64,000 nucleotides of DNA from Streptomyces lanatus (GTDB lineage Bacteria > Actinomycetota > Actinomycetes > Streptomycetales > Streptomycetaceae): contig NZ_BNBM01000001.1 in the NCBI RefSeq assembly GCF_014655715.1, forward strand, positions 1,056,742 to 1,120,741. The letters run 5' to 3'. Numbering within the stretch: position 1 is the stretch's first letter; each line of letters begins with the position of its first letter. The position numbers and the translations under genes were made by a program. This document shows, one piece after another, positions 8,201-16,553 of this stretch. Below the pieces are notes generated by a model that searched no databases, was not told the DNA's origin, and saw nothing but the letters and a program-made list of their open reading frames with translations.

Positions 8201-9467
8201 CTGGCCCTCCGGCATCTGGGTCGACCCGCCCCGCCGCACGGCACCCGACGGATCCGCCTTCCAGCTCCAGCGCTGGTCGCACACCTTCGAGTACGCGGTG
8301 GTCGCCGGCGCCGGCGACTGGCGTGACCTGCGCCTGCCACAGGCCGGGCACGCCTTCAACCACCCGCTGACGGCACGGCTGAGGCGGACGGCGGCCGAGA
8401 ACGCCGTACTGCCCAGGAAGGCCCTGCTGCTGGGCCTCGAACCCGCCGGGGAAGTACTGCTCGACGCGGTCAAGGCGGCCGGGTCACCGCTCGCGCGGGG
8501 GAGTGTGGCGGCGGCCGATCCCGGGCGTGGGGTCGCCATACGGGTCCATGAGGTGAACGGGCGGCCGGTGACGGCGCGGGTGAGCGGGCCGCGAGAGTGG
8601 ACGGAGGGTGCGCGGGCGGACGTGCTGGAGAGGCGGGGGGAGGCGCTGACGCCCGACGAACGGGGGTCGCTTCAGCTGGAGTTGACCGGCTTCGAGGTCG
8701 CCACCGTCCTGGCCGACACCGAAGCGGAACACACCTCCCCCGACCCCGGCATCGCCGCCCACGAACCCGCCCAGCCCATCCCCACCCGCTACTGGCTCCA
8801 CAACTCCGGCCCCGCCCCACGCGGCAACATGCCGGTCGCCGTCTACCTCGCCCCGACCACCCTCACCGTCACCGACACCCCGGTCACGGCCACGGTCCGA
8901 GTCAGCTCCGAGCTGACCGACGCGCCGGTGTCGGGCACGGTACGTCTACAGGCCCCGCCCGACTGGACCGTCGAACCGGCCGAACTGCCCTACGCGCTGG
9001 GCCCCGGCGGCTTCACGGTCGCCGAGGTCACGGTGACTCCGGCGCCGGACGCCGAGCCGGGACGGCACTGGCTCGCCGCCCGGCTGACGTACGGCGGGCA
9101 GACGTACGAGGACGCCGTGGCGCTGGATGTGGGAGACGGGCATCGCGGGCCGACTCTCGTGACGGAGCTGGGAGTTGAGCGGGTCAGTGTCCGGCGCGGT
9201 GAGCGGGCCCGGGTGCCGGTGGCCCTGACCAACCGGACCCGGGGCCCGATCAGCGGCTCGCTGTGGGCCGTGTCGTCGTGGGGGACCTGGCCGGGCGTGA
9301 CGCCGGGCTGCCAGGGCTTCACCGTGGCCGGCGGGGAGCGGCTGGAGTGCGCGATCGACGTGGACGGCGGGGCGGTGGCGCCGGGGTCGTACTGGCTGAT
9401 GGCGAAGGTGGGCTGGCGTGGGTGTGTGGCGTATACGGCGGCGGTGGAGCTGGAGGTGGCGCCGTGA
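5250..9467 (+). CDS. GH38 alpha-mannosidase, very large
   Basis: A retaining, metal-dependent alpha-mannosidase of family GH38. Visible motifs are the first metal site SHFHYDPVWW (about residue 105), GGTYNEPNTNLTG, the nucleophile region WQLDAFGHDPQFPG (about 243) and YGAHHDAITGSESD (about 473). At 1405 residues it is longer than most bacterial GH38 enzymes. Extra N-terminal residues precede the catalytic motif, and beta-rich C-terminal parts include a NEW3-like segment around 1190-1270. There is no signal peptide, so it probably acts inside the cell on imported oligosaccharides. TAGGAG lies 5 nt before the ATG. It is first in a tightly packed operon with a binding lipoprotein and permeases; the next gene overlaps its stop (GTGA). 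Linkage preference cannot be read from the sequence. Confidence 0.92.
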   Translation: MRFLSVESTELFAGTEADPHQVVAVEIGHLPGRGVLLTVEGPGIRGTGETTTAQDGTARAEIAVTTDGLAPGDRRPITVTAADGDRLAHHTAEFTAAEPGWTMFMVSHFHYDPVWWNTQGAYTETWDVADDPATTGLPARTFDSRGQSGMSLVRAHCDLARRDPAYTFVLAEVDYLKPYWDSFPEERAFLRQLIRTGRVEIMGGTYNEPNTNLTGAEATVRNALYGDGFQRGIIGASPETAWQLDAFGHDPQFPGLMADAGVGSSSWARGPFHQWGPTLSVFGEEPRDPRRMQFPAEFSWIAPSGRGLLTAYMVNHYGAGWAIDNAPTLPEAEAAALKLFKGLKQVALTRNVLLPVGGDYAPPCRWVMDIHRDWNARYVWPRFISGVPKDFFAAVRAELDAEGRKASPQTRDMNPIYTGKDVSYIDTKQAQRHGETLLADAEAWATLASLVTGHPYPDAALDKAWRQLIYGAHHDAITGSESDQVYIDLLTGWRELHDLAGTVHADATQALADHVTPGDGPDLVVFNSATWERGDVLTVDDPGLVPAGLPAVREDGQLHVVVPELPGMGLKALPLVEGSAPGWAPGEGLTIRNEFYEVTVDPARGGGVSSLRGLAEGGRELLRPGDIGNELLVQEEYPRHPRFGEGPWHLTPNGTTAARSRDVTADIDVEHSPAGARITVRADLGLFHYTQRLTLWKGVDRLDLTTTLDGHDGADRLIRVRWPSDVRGGLPVHEVADAVIGRGFGFVEVDSERFPWTLDNPANTWFGLGSTARVAVEDGEGRPLGERSIGVAELVYASWDDAGELGTALAAALVRVGVTATSTIAGGPRYGDLEVDSNLPDIRIAVGAPERNTLVAEALGQDPAAGRELRRQLAERGTAAVWVAPRAALREEWVPGADLRDLERLPLLVVAGADAEGDAKAVDALIADLDDAVVRATAAGGGEALPPGDAWDGRGFAVLNRGTPGCVVTASGDLHMSLMRSCTGWPSGIWVDPPRRTAPDGSAFQLQRWSHTFEYAVVAGAGDWRDLRLPQAGHAFNHPLTARLRRTAAENAVLPRKALLLGLEPAGEVLLDAVKAAGSPLARGSVAAADPGRGVAIRVHEVNGRPVTARVSGPREWTEGARADVLERRGEALTPDERGSLQLELTGFEVATVLADTEAEHTSPDPGIAAHEPAQPIPTRYWLHNSGPAPRGNMPVAVYLAPTTLTVTDTPVTATVRVSSELTDAPVSGTVRLQAPPDWTVEPAELPYALGPGGFTVAEVTVTPAPDAEPGRHWLAARLTYGGQTYEDAVALDVGDGHRGPTLVTELGVERVSVRRGERARVPVALTNRTRGPISGSLWAVSSWGTWPGVTPGCQGFTVAGGERLECAIDVDGGAVAPGSYWLMAKVGWRGCVAYTAAVELEVAP

Positions 9468-10117
9468 CGGGGGAATACGCGGCGCGTGTAGACGGCGAGG
9501 AGGTCCCCAAGGAGCGAGTGGCCGCCTTCCTGGCCAACGGTCGGACGACGCCGCTTGCTTTTAGGGGCGCGGGGAACTGCGCGACAAGCCACAACGAACC
9601 CGCAGCCGACCGACAACGACGCCGTTGGGCAACCCAAATCGTCCTCATAGACGAGTTCGCCCGCAGAACCTGCACAGAACGCGGACTCCCCGCCGCACCG
9701 GAGATGCAGCCCCCCACCACCCTCACCGTGCCGGAGGCAGACGTCGCCGACCTGGGCAGCATCATCGCCGCGGCCCTCGCCCACTCCCCCGCCGCCCGCG
9801 CCTTGCTCACCGCCCTGGAGAACGAGCAGTTCATCCCCGAGGAAGCCGTACGCGACTACTACGACCGCAACCGCGACCGCTACCTCACCCCGGACGCCCT
9901 CAGACGCGGCGTCGACCCCTACGGCCCGGCGTCGGAGCCGGCGGACTTCCTGACGTACGCCGAGGCACGCGACGCCATCGAACACGAACTGGCCCAGGCG
10001 GCGAGCCGAGTCGCCTTCTTCGACTGGCTGGACGGGATGCGCACAGGCGTGGAGTACGCCCCGGGACATGAGCATCCCGGCGACCCGTCCCACCACGACC
10101 ACGAACACCGGCACTGA
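9464..10117 (+). CDS. SurA/PpiC-like small protein with His-rich tail
   Basis: A 217-residue protein I cannot name with certainty. The GTG start overlaps the GH38 stop and is preceded by GGAGGTGG. Segments such as VRDYYDRNRDRY and ARDAIEHELAQAASRVAFFDWLDG look like the helical chaperone part of SurA/PpiC-type peptidyl-prolyl isomerases, but no complete parvulin domain is present. The C-terminus is His/Asp rich (HPGDPSHHDHEHRH), suggesting metal binding. No signal peptide is visible. Residues about 34-49 are encoded by a GC-rich repeat (9563-9608) that also occurs between genes at 48901, so part of this protein is probably an in-frame insertion. It is co-transcribed with the mannosidase and transporter, which suggests an accessory role. 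Confidence 0.65.
   Translation: MTGEYAARVDGEEVPKERVAAFLANGRTTPLAFRGAGNCATSHNEPAADRQRRRWATQIVLIDEFARRTCTERGLPAAPEMQPPTTLTVPEADVADLGSIIAAALAHSPAARALLTALENEQFIPEEAVRDYYDRNRDRYLTPDALRRGVDPYGPASEPADFLTYAEARDAIEHELAQAASRVAFFDWLDGMRTGVEYAPGHEHPGDPSHHDHEHRH
9563..9608 (+). repeat. Dispersed 46-bp GC-rich element inside a CDS
   Basis: It begins AGGGGCGCGGGGAACTGCGC and matches 48901-48946 at 40 of 46 positions by my hand count. I recognise the type as a common Streptomyces intergenic repeat. Here it lies in frame within the gene at 9464 and leaves the reading frame open. Confidence 0.65.
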
Positions 10118-10137
10118 AACGGAACGGAAGGGTACTC

Positions 10138-11511
10138 ATGCGCGTGAGACGACTGACCGGATCTCTGACCTGCCTCGTCCTTCTGACGGTCACGGCGACC
10201 GCCTGCGGCCTCGGCGGAGGCGGCTCCGACGACGGTGACGCTACGGCGGGCGGCTGCAAGGTGGACAAGGCGAACGTCGGGTCCGGTGCGCTCTCCGGGG
10301 ACGTGGAGGGCGACATCACGTTCCAGACGACGAACTTGAAGAAGGACTTCGGCGACTACTTCAACGGTGTCATCGCCGCCTTCGAGAAGCAGCACCCGGA
10401 CGCGAAGGTGAAGTGGATCGACGACCCCGGCGACGCCACCTTCACCCAGCGCCTGGTCGCCGACGCGCAGGGCTGCACGCTGCCGGACGTGGTCAACATC
10501 AACGTCAACACCGCGATCGCGCTGACCAAGAACGGCTATCTGCTGAACCTCGACAAGAAGGCGCCGGACGCGGGCAAGCCGTTCACCGAGGCGATGTGGA
10601 AGTCGAGCACCTACGCCCAGGCGGACGGCACCGAGGTGCACAGCGTGCTGCCCTGGTACTCCGGCGGCATCGTGCAGACCTTCAACACCGAACTGATGAC
10701 GAAGGCGGGCCTGGATCCGGCCAAGCCCGCGACGACCGTCCTCGGGCTGTTCGACGACGCGGAGAAGATAGCCAAGGCCTCCGACGGCAAGTATTTCGCG
10801 TTCCTCGCCAACCCCCAGCTCCGCATCCCCGCCGACTGGCAGCAGATGGACATCAAGATCCTGTCCGCGGACGGCAAGAAGTTCACCTTCGCCGACGATC
10901 CGAAGACCGCGCGGTGGGTCGAGGGCATGACGAGGCTCTACAAGGCGGGGGCGATGCCGAGGGACTCCCTGTCCTCCACCCAGGACCCGGCCAACGTCTT
11001 CGGACAGGACAAGCTGGTCTACGGCCCGACCAACCCCAACTTCCTGCGCTTCATCCAGCAGAACAACCCGACCGTCTACAAGAAGACGGGCGTGGCCCCC
11101 TTCACGCTGGACGCCCTCGGGCACACCGTGGGCGCCCCGCAGTACATCGGCGTCGCCACCACGAGCAAGCAGGCGGCGACCGCGCTGGCCTTCGCGCGGT
11201 TCCTGACGAACGCCGAGAACCAGCTGGCGTGGGCGAAGGACCCGAACGTCGTCATCTTCCCCTCCACCACCGCCTCACTGGACGATCCGTTCTTCCAGTC
11301 GGTCAAGGGAAGCGATCCGTTCGCCGAGGCCCGCAAGATCGTCGCCAGTGACCGCAAGACGGCGACCGCCGACGAGATCGCCCTGACCCCGGGTGAGCTG
11401 AACGCGATCGTCGCCCAGATCCAGCTGGCCATGCAGGGCAAGAAGAGCGCGCAGGACGCCCTCGACGAGGCCCAGTCCAAGGCCAACGAGCTGATCGAGC
11501 AGGGCAGTTGA
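10138..11511 (+). CDS. ABC sugar-binding lipoprotein
   Basis: A 457-residue extracellular solute-binding protein (family 1, MalE/NgcE-like). The N-terminus has basic residues, a hydrophobic stretch and a lipobox ending TATAC (Cys23), so it should be lipid-anchored outside the membrane. Type-1 binding-protein features include FEKQHPDAKVKWID and the closing segment KQAATALAFARFLTNAENQLAW. GGAAGGG lies just before the ATG. It follows the GH38 pair by 20 bp and precedes two permeases. No ATPase gene is present; actinobacterial sugar importers of this type commonly share the MsiK ATPase encoded elsewhere. The ligand is inferred to be a mannose/GlcNAc oligosaccharide from the neighbouring enzymes. 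Confidence 0.9.
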   Translation: MRVRRLTGSLTCLVLLTVTATACGLGGGGSDDGDATAGGCKVDKANVGSGALSGDVEGDITFQTTNLKKDFGDYFNGVIAAFEKQHPDAKVKWIDDPGDATFTQRLVADAQGCTLPDVVNINVNTAIALTKNGYLLNLDKKAPDAGKPFTEAMWKSSTYAQADGTEVHSVLPWYSGGIVQTFNTELMTKAGLDPAKPATTVLGLFDDAEKIAKASDGKYFAFLANPQLRIPADWQQMDIKILSADGKKFTFADDPKTARWVEGMTRLYKAGAMPRDSLSSTQDPANVFGQDKLVYGPTNPNFLRFIQQNNPTVYKKTGVAPFTLDALGHTVGAPQYIGVATTSKQAATALAFARFLTNAENQLAWAKDPNVVIFPSTTASLDDPFFQSVKGSDPFAEARKIVASDRKTATADEIALTPGELNAIVAQIQLAMQGKKSAQDALDEAQSKANELIEQGS

Positions 11512-11513
11512 CG

Positions 11514-12482
11514 GTGACCCGGCCGCCCGAGTCGGCCCCGGCACTGCGCCGCGCCCTTCGCGCCGTCACACCCGGACCGTCGGCGGACGCGGGGGGCGCG
11601 GCGCTGTACCGCCGCTGGTGGCTGCCCTGGCTGTGGATGCTCCCGGCGATCGTCGGCACGACGGTCTTCGGGGTGTTCCCGTTCCTCAACACGATCCTGG
11701 TGTCCTTCACCGACGCCAAGCCGCTCGGCGGGGCGTACGACGTGGTGGGCCTGGACAACTACACCCGGATGCTGGGGGACGAGGACTTCTGGCTGGCCAC
11801 CCGCAACAGCCTGCTGTACGCGCTGATCGTGGTCCCGCTGATGGTGCTGCTGCCGCTGCTGCTCGCGGTCCTGGTGGAGAAGAACCTCCCCGGCATCGGC
11901 TTCTTCCGCTCCGCCTTCTACACCCCGGTCCTGGCCTCGTCCGTGGTCGTGGGTCTGAGCTGGCAGTGGCTGCTGAGCGACCAGGGCCTGGTCAACACCT
12001 GGCTGGAGAAGGCTCATCTCATCCGGGAGGCCATTCCCTTCCTGTCCGACTCCTGGCTGATCCTGCTGTCGGCGATGGGCCTGACGCTGTGGAAGGGCCT
12101 CGGCTGGTACATGATCTTCTATCTGGCCGCGCTCGGGAACGTGCCCCGGGAACTCCATGAGGCGGCGGCCGTGGACGGCGCGGGCGCGATCCGCCGTTTC
12201 TGGCATGTCACGATGCCCGGTGTCCGCACCTCGATGATGCTGGTCGGCACCCTCACCGGCATCGGTTCGCTGCGCGTCTTCACCGAGATCTACATGCTCG
12301 GCGGCGCCACCGGCGGCCCCGGCGGCGCCGACCGCACGCTCCCCTTCTACATCCGCGACGTCGGCCTCGACCCGCTCACCGGCAACGCCGGGTACGGCGC
12401 GGCGGTCAGCGTCGCCCTGTTCGCACTCACCCTGGGCCTGACGCTGCTCGCCCAGCGCCTGACGAAGGAGGACGAGGCATGA
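11514..12482 (+). CDS. ABC sugar permease, MalF-type
   Basis: A membrane permease of the carbohydrate ABC uptake family (about 322 residues, six or so hydrophobic helices). The ATPase-contacting EAA loop reads ELHEAAAVDGAGAIRRFWHVTMP, typical of MalF-like subunits. I prefer the GTG at 11514 because AGGG is about 9 nt upstream. An in-frame TTG at 11508 overlapping the previous stop is the alternative. It is translationally linked to the binding protein before it and to the second permease after it (ATGA overlap at 12479). Confidence 0.9.
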   Translation: MTRPPESAPALRRALRAVTPGPSADAGGAALYRRWWLPWLWMLPAIVGTTVFGVFPFLNTILVSFTDAKPLGGAYDVVGLDNYTRMLGDEDFWLATRNSLLYALIVVPLMVLLPLLLAVLVEKNLPGIGFFRSAFYTPVLASSVVVGLSWQWLLSDQGLVNTWLEKAHLIREAIPFLSDSWLILLSAMGLTLWKGLGWYMIFYLAALGNVPRELHEAAAVDGAGAIRRFWHVTMPGVRTSMMLVGTLTGIGSLRVFTEIYMLGGATGGPGGADRTLPFYIRDVGLDPLTGNAGYGAAVSVALFALTLGLTLLAQRLTKEDEA

Positions 12483-13357
12483 CCACGGCTGTGGACAGAC
12501 GCAGGCGCCTGATGCCGCGCTGGCGGGACTACGGCCGCCCCCGTGAACTCGTCGTCCGCTACCTGCTGTTGGTGTTCGTCCTGTTCATCACGGTCGGCCC
12601 GCTGCTGTGGCAGGTGCTGTCGTCCCTGAAGGGCGCCGGCGAGGACGTCTTCGGCTCGGGCGCCTCCCTGATTCCCCGTCACCCCACCCTGCGGGCCTAC
12701 CGCGAGGTGTTCGCGCAGGTCCCGGTGTGGACGTACATCAGGAACAGTCTGTTCGTCGCGGTCATCTCCATCACCAGCCAGCTCGTCTTCTCCACCATGG
12801 CGGGCTACATGCTCTCCAAGCCGGGCTGGAAGGGCCGGAAGCTGGTCTGGGTGCTGCTGATGGCGTCCATGATGTTCCCGTTCGAGTCGATCATGGTGTC
12901 GCTGTTCCTGAGCGTGCGGGACATGGGCCTGGTCGACAACCTGGTGGGCGTCTGGCTGCCCGGCTTCGTCGCCGCGATCAACGTCCTCATCATGCGGGCC
13001 GCGTTCCTCGCCGTCCCGCGCGAGATCGAGGACGCGGCGATGCTGGACGGCGCGGGCGAGTGGAAGCGATTCCGCCACCTGTATCTGCCGTCCGCGTACG
13101 GCGCGATCCTGGTCGTCACCATCAACACCTTCATCAGTGCCTGGGACGACTTCCTGTGGCCGCTGATCGTGCTTCGCTCGGAGGAGCACTTCACGCTGAC
13201 GCTGGGTCTGGCCCGGCTGCAGACGTCGTCCTTCGGCTACGACCAGCGGCTGGTGATGGCGGGCTCGGTGATCTCCGTGATCCCGGTGCTGGTGCTGTTC
13301 GTGATCACCCAGCGGTGGTTCTACCGGGGGGTCTCCTCGGGCGCCGTGAAGCTCTGA
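12479..13357 (+). CDS. ABC sugar permease, MalG-type
   Basis: The second inner-membrane subunit of the importer, 292 residues with about six hydrophobic helices. The EAA loop reads EIEDAAMLDGAGEWKRFRHLYLP. Its ATG overlaps the stop of the first permease, so the two are made together. The 3' end overlaps the convergent GH3 gene by 37 bp, leaving no space for a terminator between them. Confidence 0.92.
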   Translation: MTTAVDRRRRLMPRWRDYGRPRELVVRYLLLVFVLFITVGPLLWQVLSSLKGAGEDVFGSGASLIPRHPTLRAYREVFAQVPVWTYIRNSLFVAVISITSQLVFSTMAGYMLSKPGWKGRKLVWVLLMASMMFPFESIMVSLFLSVRDMGLVDNLVGVWLPGFVAAINVLIMRAAFLAVPREIEDAAMLDGAGEWKRFRHLYLPSAYGAILVVTINTFISAWDDFLWPLIVLRSEEHFTLTLGLARLQTSSFGYDQRLVMAGSVISVIPVLVLFVITQRWFYRGVSSGAVKL

Positions 13358-15552
13358 GTCGGTACGGCGGTCAGCGCCGCCCGCGCCGAGTCGGCGACCC
13401 GGAACTCGACCACCGTGCCGGGCGGGACGGCACCGGCCGGGAAGGTGACCGTGCGGGTCTCGCCCGGCGCCAGGTCGACGGCCCGGAATCCGTGCAGCTC
13501 CAGTGTGCGCGGCCATACGGGGGTCCGCAGCCGGCGCAGATACAGCTGCGCGACGGAACGGCCGTGCCGTGGGCCGGTGTTGGTGATGTCGGCCTCGACG
13601 GTGTGGCCGGAGAGCCGTGGCGGGCCGTAGGCGAAGGTCGTGTACGCCAGTCCGTGCCCGAAGGAGTGCAGCGGCTCGGCGCTCTCGTCGACGTAGCCGC
13701 CGTACTCGGTGTCCTTGTGGTTGTAGTGGACGGGGAGCTGGGTCGCCGAGCGCGGCACGGACAGCGGGAGGCGGCCGACCGGTTCGGTCAGCCCGAGCAG
13801 CACCTCGGCGATCGCCTCGCCGCCCCAGGGGCCGGGGTACCAGGCGGTGAGCAGGGCGCCCGCGGTGTCGGGCACGAGGTGCGGGCGGCCCTGGATCAGG
13901 ACGACCGCGGTCGGCGTGCCCGTCGCGACCACGGCGTCCAGCAGCGCGTACTGGGCGCGGCCCAGCCCGAGGCCGGCCAGGTCGGCGCCCTCACCGCAGG
14001 TCAGCTGGGAAACGGCGGTCCGCGCGGCCCCGTTGGCGTCGAACTCCGTCTCCGGCGTACGGGCGCTGCTGCCGCCCAGCACCAGCACGGCGAGGTCGGA
14101 CGCGGCGGCCGCGGCGACGGCCTCGGGGACGCCGGAGAGGTCGTCGCCGGTGAGGGCGCAGCCCTTGGCGTGCCGGATGTCGACGCCGGGCGGGGCGAGG
14201 GTGCGCAGGGCGTCGAGGACGGAGGTGCCGGTGCCGGGGCGCTGCGGGGCCGTGTAGTCGCCCAACTGGTGGGCGGTGGTGGCCGATTGGGGGCCGATCA
14301 CGGCGATTCGGGAGACGGAGGCGGGGACGGGAAGCACACCGTCGTTGCGGAGCAGCGTGACGGCGGACCGGGCGAGGGCGGTGCTGAGGTCCCGGCCGCC
14401 GGGCGGCGGCGAGCTCGTGCCGCGTGTCCCGTCGAACAGCCCCAGCCGGAACTTGAGCCGCAGTACCCGGGCGACGGCGGCGTCGAGGGTCTCCTCGCTC
14501 ACCAGTCCCCGCTCGACCGCCTCCTCCAGATGGGTGAAGCCCTCGTCCCAGAGGCTCAGATCGACACCGGCGTCGAGCGCGAGCGCCCCCGCGGACACCT
14601 TGTCGCCGGTGACGCGGGCCAGCCGGTCCACGGCGAGCCCGTCCGCCATGACCAGCCCGTCGAAGCCCCACTGCTCGCGGAGGAGTCCGGTGAGCAGGGC
14701 CCTGTTGCCGCAGCAGGGCATGCCGTCGACCTCGTTGTAGGCGGCCATGACGGCGGCGGCACCGGCCCGGATCCCGGCGCGGGCGGCGGGGAGGTGGATC
14801 TCGTGCAGTTCCCGCCGGCCCAGTTCGGACTCGGCGGAGTTCCGGCCGCCTACCGTGGCGCCCTGTCCGGCGAAGTGCTTGAGGACGACGGGGGCCTTGT
14901 CGGCGGCGAAGTACGTGCCGGGTTCGCCCTGCATGCCGCGGACGACGGCCTCCGTGAAGCGGGCCGCGAGATACGGGTCCTCGCCGAAGCACTCCTCGGT
15001 GCGTCCCCAGCGCGGGTCGCGGGAGATGTCGAGCGCCGGGACCAGGGCGACATGGCCGCCCCGGGCCCGCAGTTCGGCGGCGGCATGGGCGGCGGCGCGC
15101 TCGTACAGCTCGGGGTCCCAGGTGGCGCCGACGGCCAGATTGACCGGGAGGACCGTGCCGTCGAGGGCCATGAGTCCGTGCGGCACCTCCTCGACGAACA
15201 GTGCGGGGATGCCGAGCCGGCTGCGCTCGACGACATGCCGCTGGACGAGGTCGGCGAGCGCCGCGGCGTCCTCGGTGCCCGGCCCGCCGGTGTGGTCGAC
15301 GCCGGACCAGGCGTCGGCGCGCTGGAGTCCGTAGAGGGCGCCGAGTCCCTCGACGCGGTCGGTCTCGGCGTACAGGGCGTCGGTGAGTTCGAAGCCTCCG
15401 TCGGGGGTGCGGCGGTAGGCGTTCCAGCCGTACATGCGCTGGTTGAGCTGGCCGGCCTTCTCGCGGAGGGTCATCCGGGGGAGGAGGTCGTGGACACGGG
15501 CGTCGACGGGGGCGGCGGGGTCTCGGTACCGCTGCGCGGGGGCGTCGCTCAT
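13321..15552 (-). CDS. GH3 glycoside hydrolase (beta-glucosidase-like)
   Basis: A 743-residue three-domain GH3 enzyme. It has a barrel (about residues 15-340) with the nucleophile Asp in FDGLVMADGLAVDR (about 303), an alpha/beta sandwich with the family segment SAVTLLRNDGVLPV, and a C-terminal fibronectin-III-like domain ending near GPRHGRSVAQLYLRR. No signal peptide is seen, suggesting intracellular action. Substrate cannot be fixed: GH3 members of this build cleave beta-glucosides, xylosides or other short beta-linked sugars. Its ATG overlaps the stop of the upstream sugar kinase (ATGA), so the two form a bicistronic unit read from the 16554 control region. The coding end overlaps the convergent permease gene. 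Confidence 0.88.
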   Translation of the reverse strand: MSDAPAQRYRDPAAPVDARVHDLLPRMTLREKAGQLNQRMYGWNAYRRTPDGGFELTDALYAETDRVEGLGALYGLQRADAWSGVDHTGGPGTEDAAALADLVQRHVVERSRLGIPALFVEEVPHGLMALDGTVLPVNLAVGATWDPELYERAAAHAAAELRARGGHVALVPALDISRDPRWGRTEECFGEDPYLAARFTEAVVRGMQGEPGTYFAADKAPVVLKHFAGQGATVGGRNSAESELGRRELHEIHLPAARAGIRAGAAAVMAAYNEVDGMPCCGNRALLTGLLREQWGFDGLVMADGLAVDRLARVTGDKVSAGALALDAGVDLSLWDEGFTHLEEAVERGLVSEETLDAAVARVLRLKFRLGLFDGTRGTSSPPPGGRDLSTALARSAVTLLRNDGVLPVPASVSRIAVIGPQSATTAHQLGDYTAPQRPGTGTSVLDALRTLAPPGVDIRHAKGCALTGDDLSGVPEAVAAAAASDLAVLVLGGSSARTPETEFDANGAARTAVSQLTCGEGADLAGLGLGRAQYALLDAVVATGTPTAVVLIQGRPHLVPDTAGALLTAWYPGPWGGEAIAEVLLGLTEPVGRLPLSVPRSATQLPVHYNHKDTEYGGYVDESAEPLHSFGHGLAYTTFAYGPPRLSGHTVEADITNTGPRHGRSVAQLYLRRLRTPVWPRTLELHGFRAVDLAPGETRTVTFPAGAVPPGTVVEFRVADSARAALTAVPTQSFTAPEETPR

Positions 15553-16541
15553 GCGCCGTACGCCAGCCGGGCGAGGGCCACGGCGCCCAGGGAGCCGTCT
15601 CGGACCCAGTCGAGGTCGAGGCGAAGGGAGAGAGGGCCCGTCAGGGGGCCGTCCGGCCCGAGCAGACCGCCGGTCACGACGACCCGCTCCCCGGACCGGG
15701 CGCCGAGCGCGCGGACGAGACCGGTCAGGTGGTCGGCCGCCGCTTCGAGGATGCCCTCGGCCACGGCGTCCTCGTGGGCGGCGGCCTCCGCGACGAGCGG
15801 TGCCAGTTCGGCCAGCCGGACCGGCGGGCGGGCCATGACGGCGGGGAGCAGACGCATGCGGTAGGCCTCGCGCCGGGCCCGGGTCCAGGGCCCCTCGGCC
15901 GCGGGCAGGACATCCTCCGGCACCTCCAACGCCCGCCCGACCGAGGCCCCCAGCGCCGTCGCCCCGCCCCGCCCGTCGGCCATGCGCAGCGCCACCCGTA
16001 CCGCCTCCCGACCGATCCAGAAGCCGCTGCCGTCGTCGCCGAGGAGCCAGCCGTCGCCCCCTGCCGTCGTGGTGCACGCGCGTGCGGTGATACGGGCCGC
16101 GACCGCGCCGGTCCCGGCCACCAGCGCGAGCCCGTCGGCGGGATGGCCGGGCGCCGAGGCGAACGCGGCCTCGATGTCGCTGTGGATCTCGACCGTGGCG
16201 GGGTTCATGTCCAGCCGACCCAGGGCGAGGGTGAGGGCGGCATGCGCCTTGACCCGCCCCGGCTCGTCCGGAGCCGTCCGTGACGCGCCCGCGAACCCGC
16301 CCGCCACGGCGACCACTTGGCCGCGCAGCGCCTCCGGCACGGCGGCCGCGAGTGCCTCGGCGAGATGCTCGGTGAGCTGCGCGCCAGGGACGGTCAGGGC
16401 GTTGCCCGGCCCGCCGACGCCCTCACCCTCGGGCTCGCCGTCGCGCACAGGGGCCAGGACGGCGCGCGTGCGGGTACCGCCGGCGTCGAGCCCGACGACG
16501 TACGAGGTCCGACCCGAGGTTTGGTTCAAATCACTATTCAT
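15549..16541 (-). CDS. BadF/ROK-type sugar kinase, probably GlcNAc kinase
   Basis: A 330-residue ATPase of the ASKHA fold in the BadF/BadG (NAGK-like) branch. Motifs are the phosphate-1 loop VGLDAGGTRTRAVLAP, the adenosine/phosphate-2 segments LVAGTGAVAAR and VVVTGGLLG, and the substrate-side GGDGWLLGDDGSGFWIG, close to that of N-acetylglucosamine kinases. It would phosphorylate free GlcNAc (or ManNAc/glucosamine) released by the neighbouring hexosaminidases. Adjacent ATG codons at 16544 and 16541 lack a ribosome site, and a longer frame reaching 16565 runs through the operator. The start is therefore uncertain and may be leaderless. It is the first gene of the kinase-GH3 unit. Confidence 0.78.
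   Translation of the reverse strand: MNSDLNQTSGRTSYVVGLDAGGTRTRAVLAPVRDGEPEGEGVGGPGNALTVPGAQLTEHLAEALAAAVPEALRGQVVAVAGGFAGASRTAPDEPGRVKAHAALTLALGRLDMNPATVEIHSDIEAAFASAPGHPADGLALVAGTGAVAARITARACTTTAGGDGWLLGDDGSGFWIGREAVRVALRMADGRGGATALGASVGRALEVPEDVLPAAEGPWTRARREAYRMRLLPAVMARPPVRLAELAPLVAEAAAHEDAVAEGILEAAADHLTGLVRALGARSGERVVVTGGLLGPDGPLTGPLSLRLDLDWVRDGSLGAVALARLAYGA
16522..16536. promoter_or_regulatory. Degenerate distal operator, kinase/GH5 promoter
   Basis: TGGTT-N5-CACTA: only the left half fits the consensus. Its centre (16529) is exactly 32 bp from the strong site at 16561, repeating the pair geometry seen at two other promoters. It overlaps the first codons of the kinase gene. Confidence 0.4.
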
Positions 16542-16553
16542 CATTAACCATGG

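Noticed and set aside
12607..15864. 1085-codon open frame on the plus strand across permease and GH3 genes
   Set aside because: Gly/Arg/Val-rich shadow of two well-supported genes, with no recognisable domain.
15553..16077. N-terminal extension of the GH3 gene upstream of 15552
   Set aside because: The extension is the kinase gene read in another frame; MSDAPAQRYRDP at 15552 fits the GH3 start and gives an ATGA overlap.
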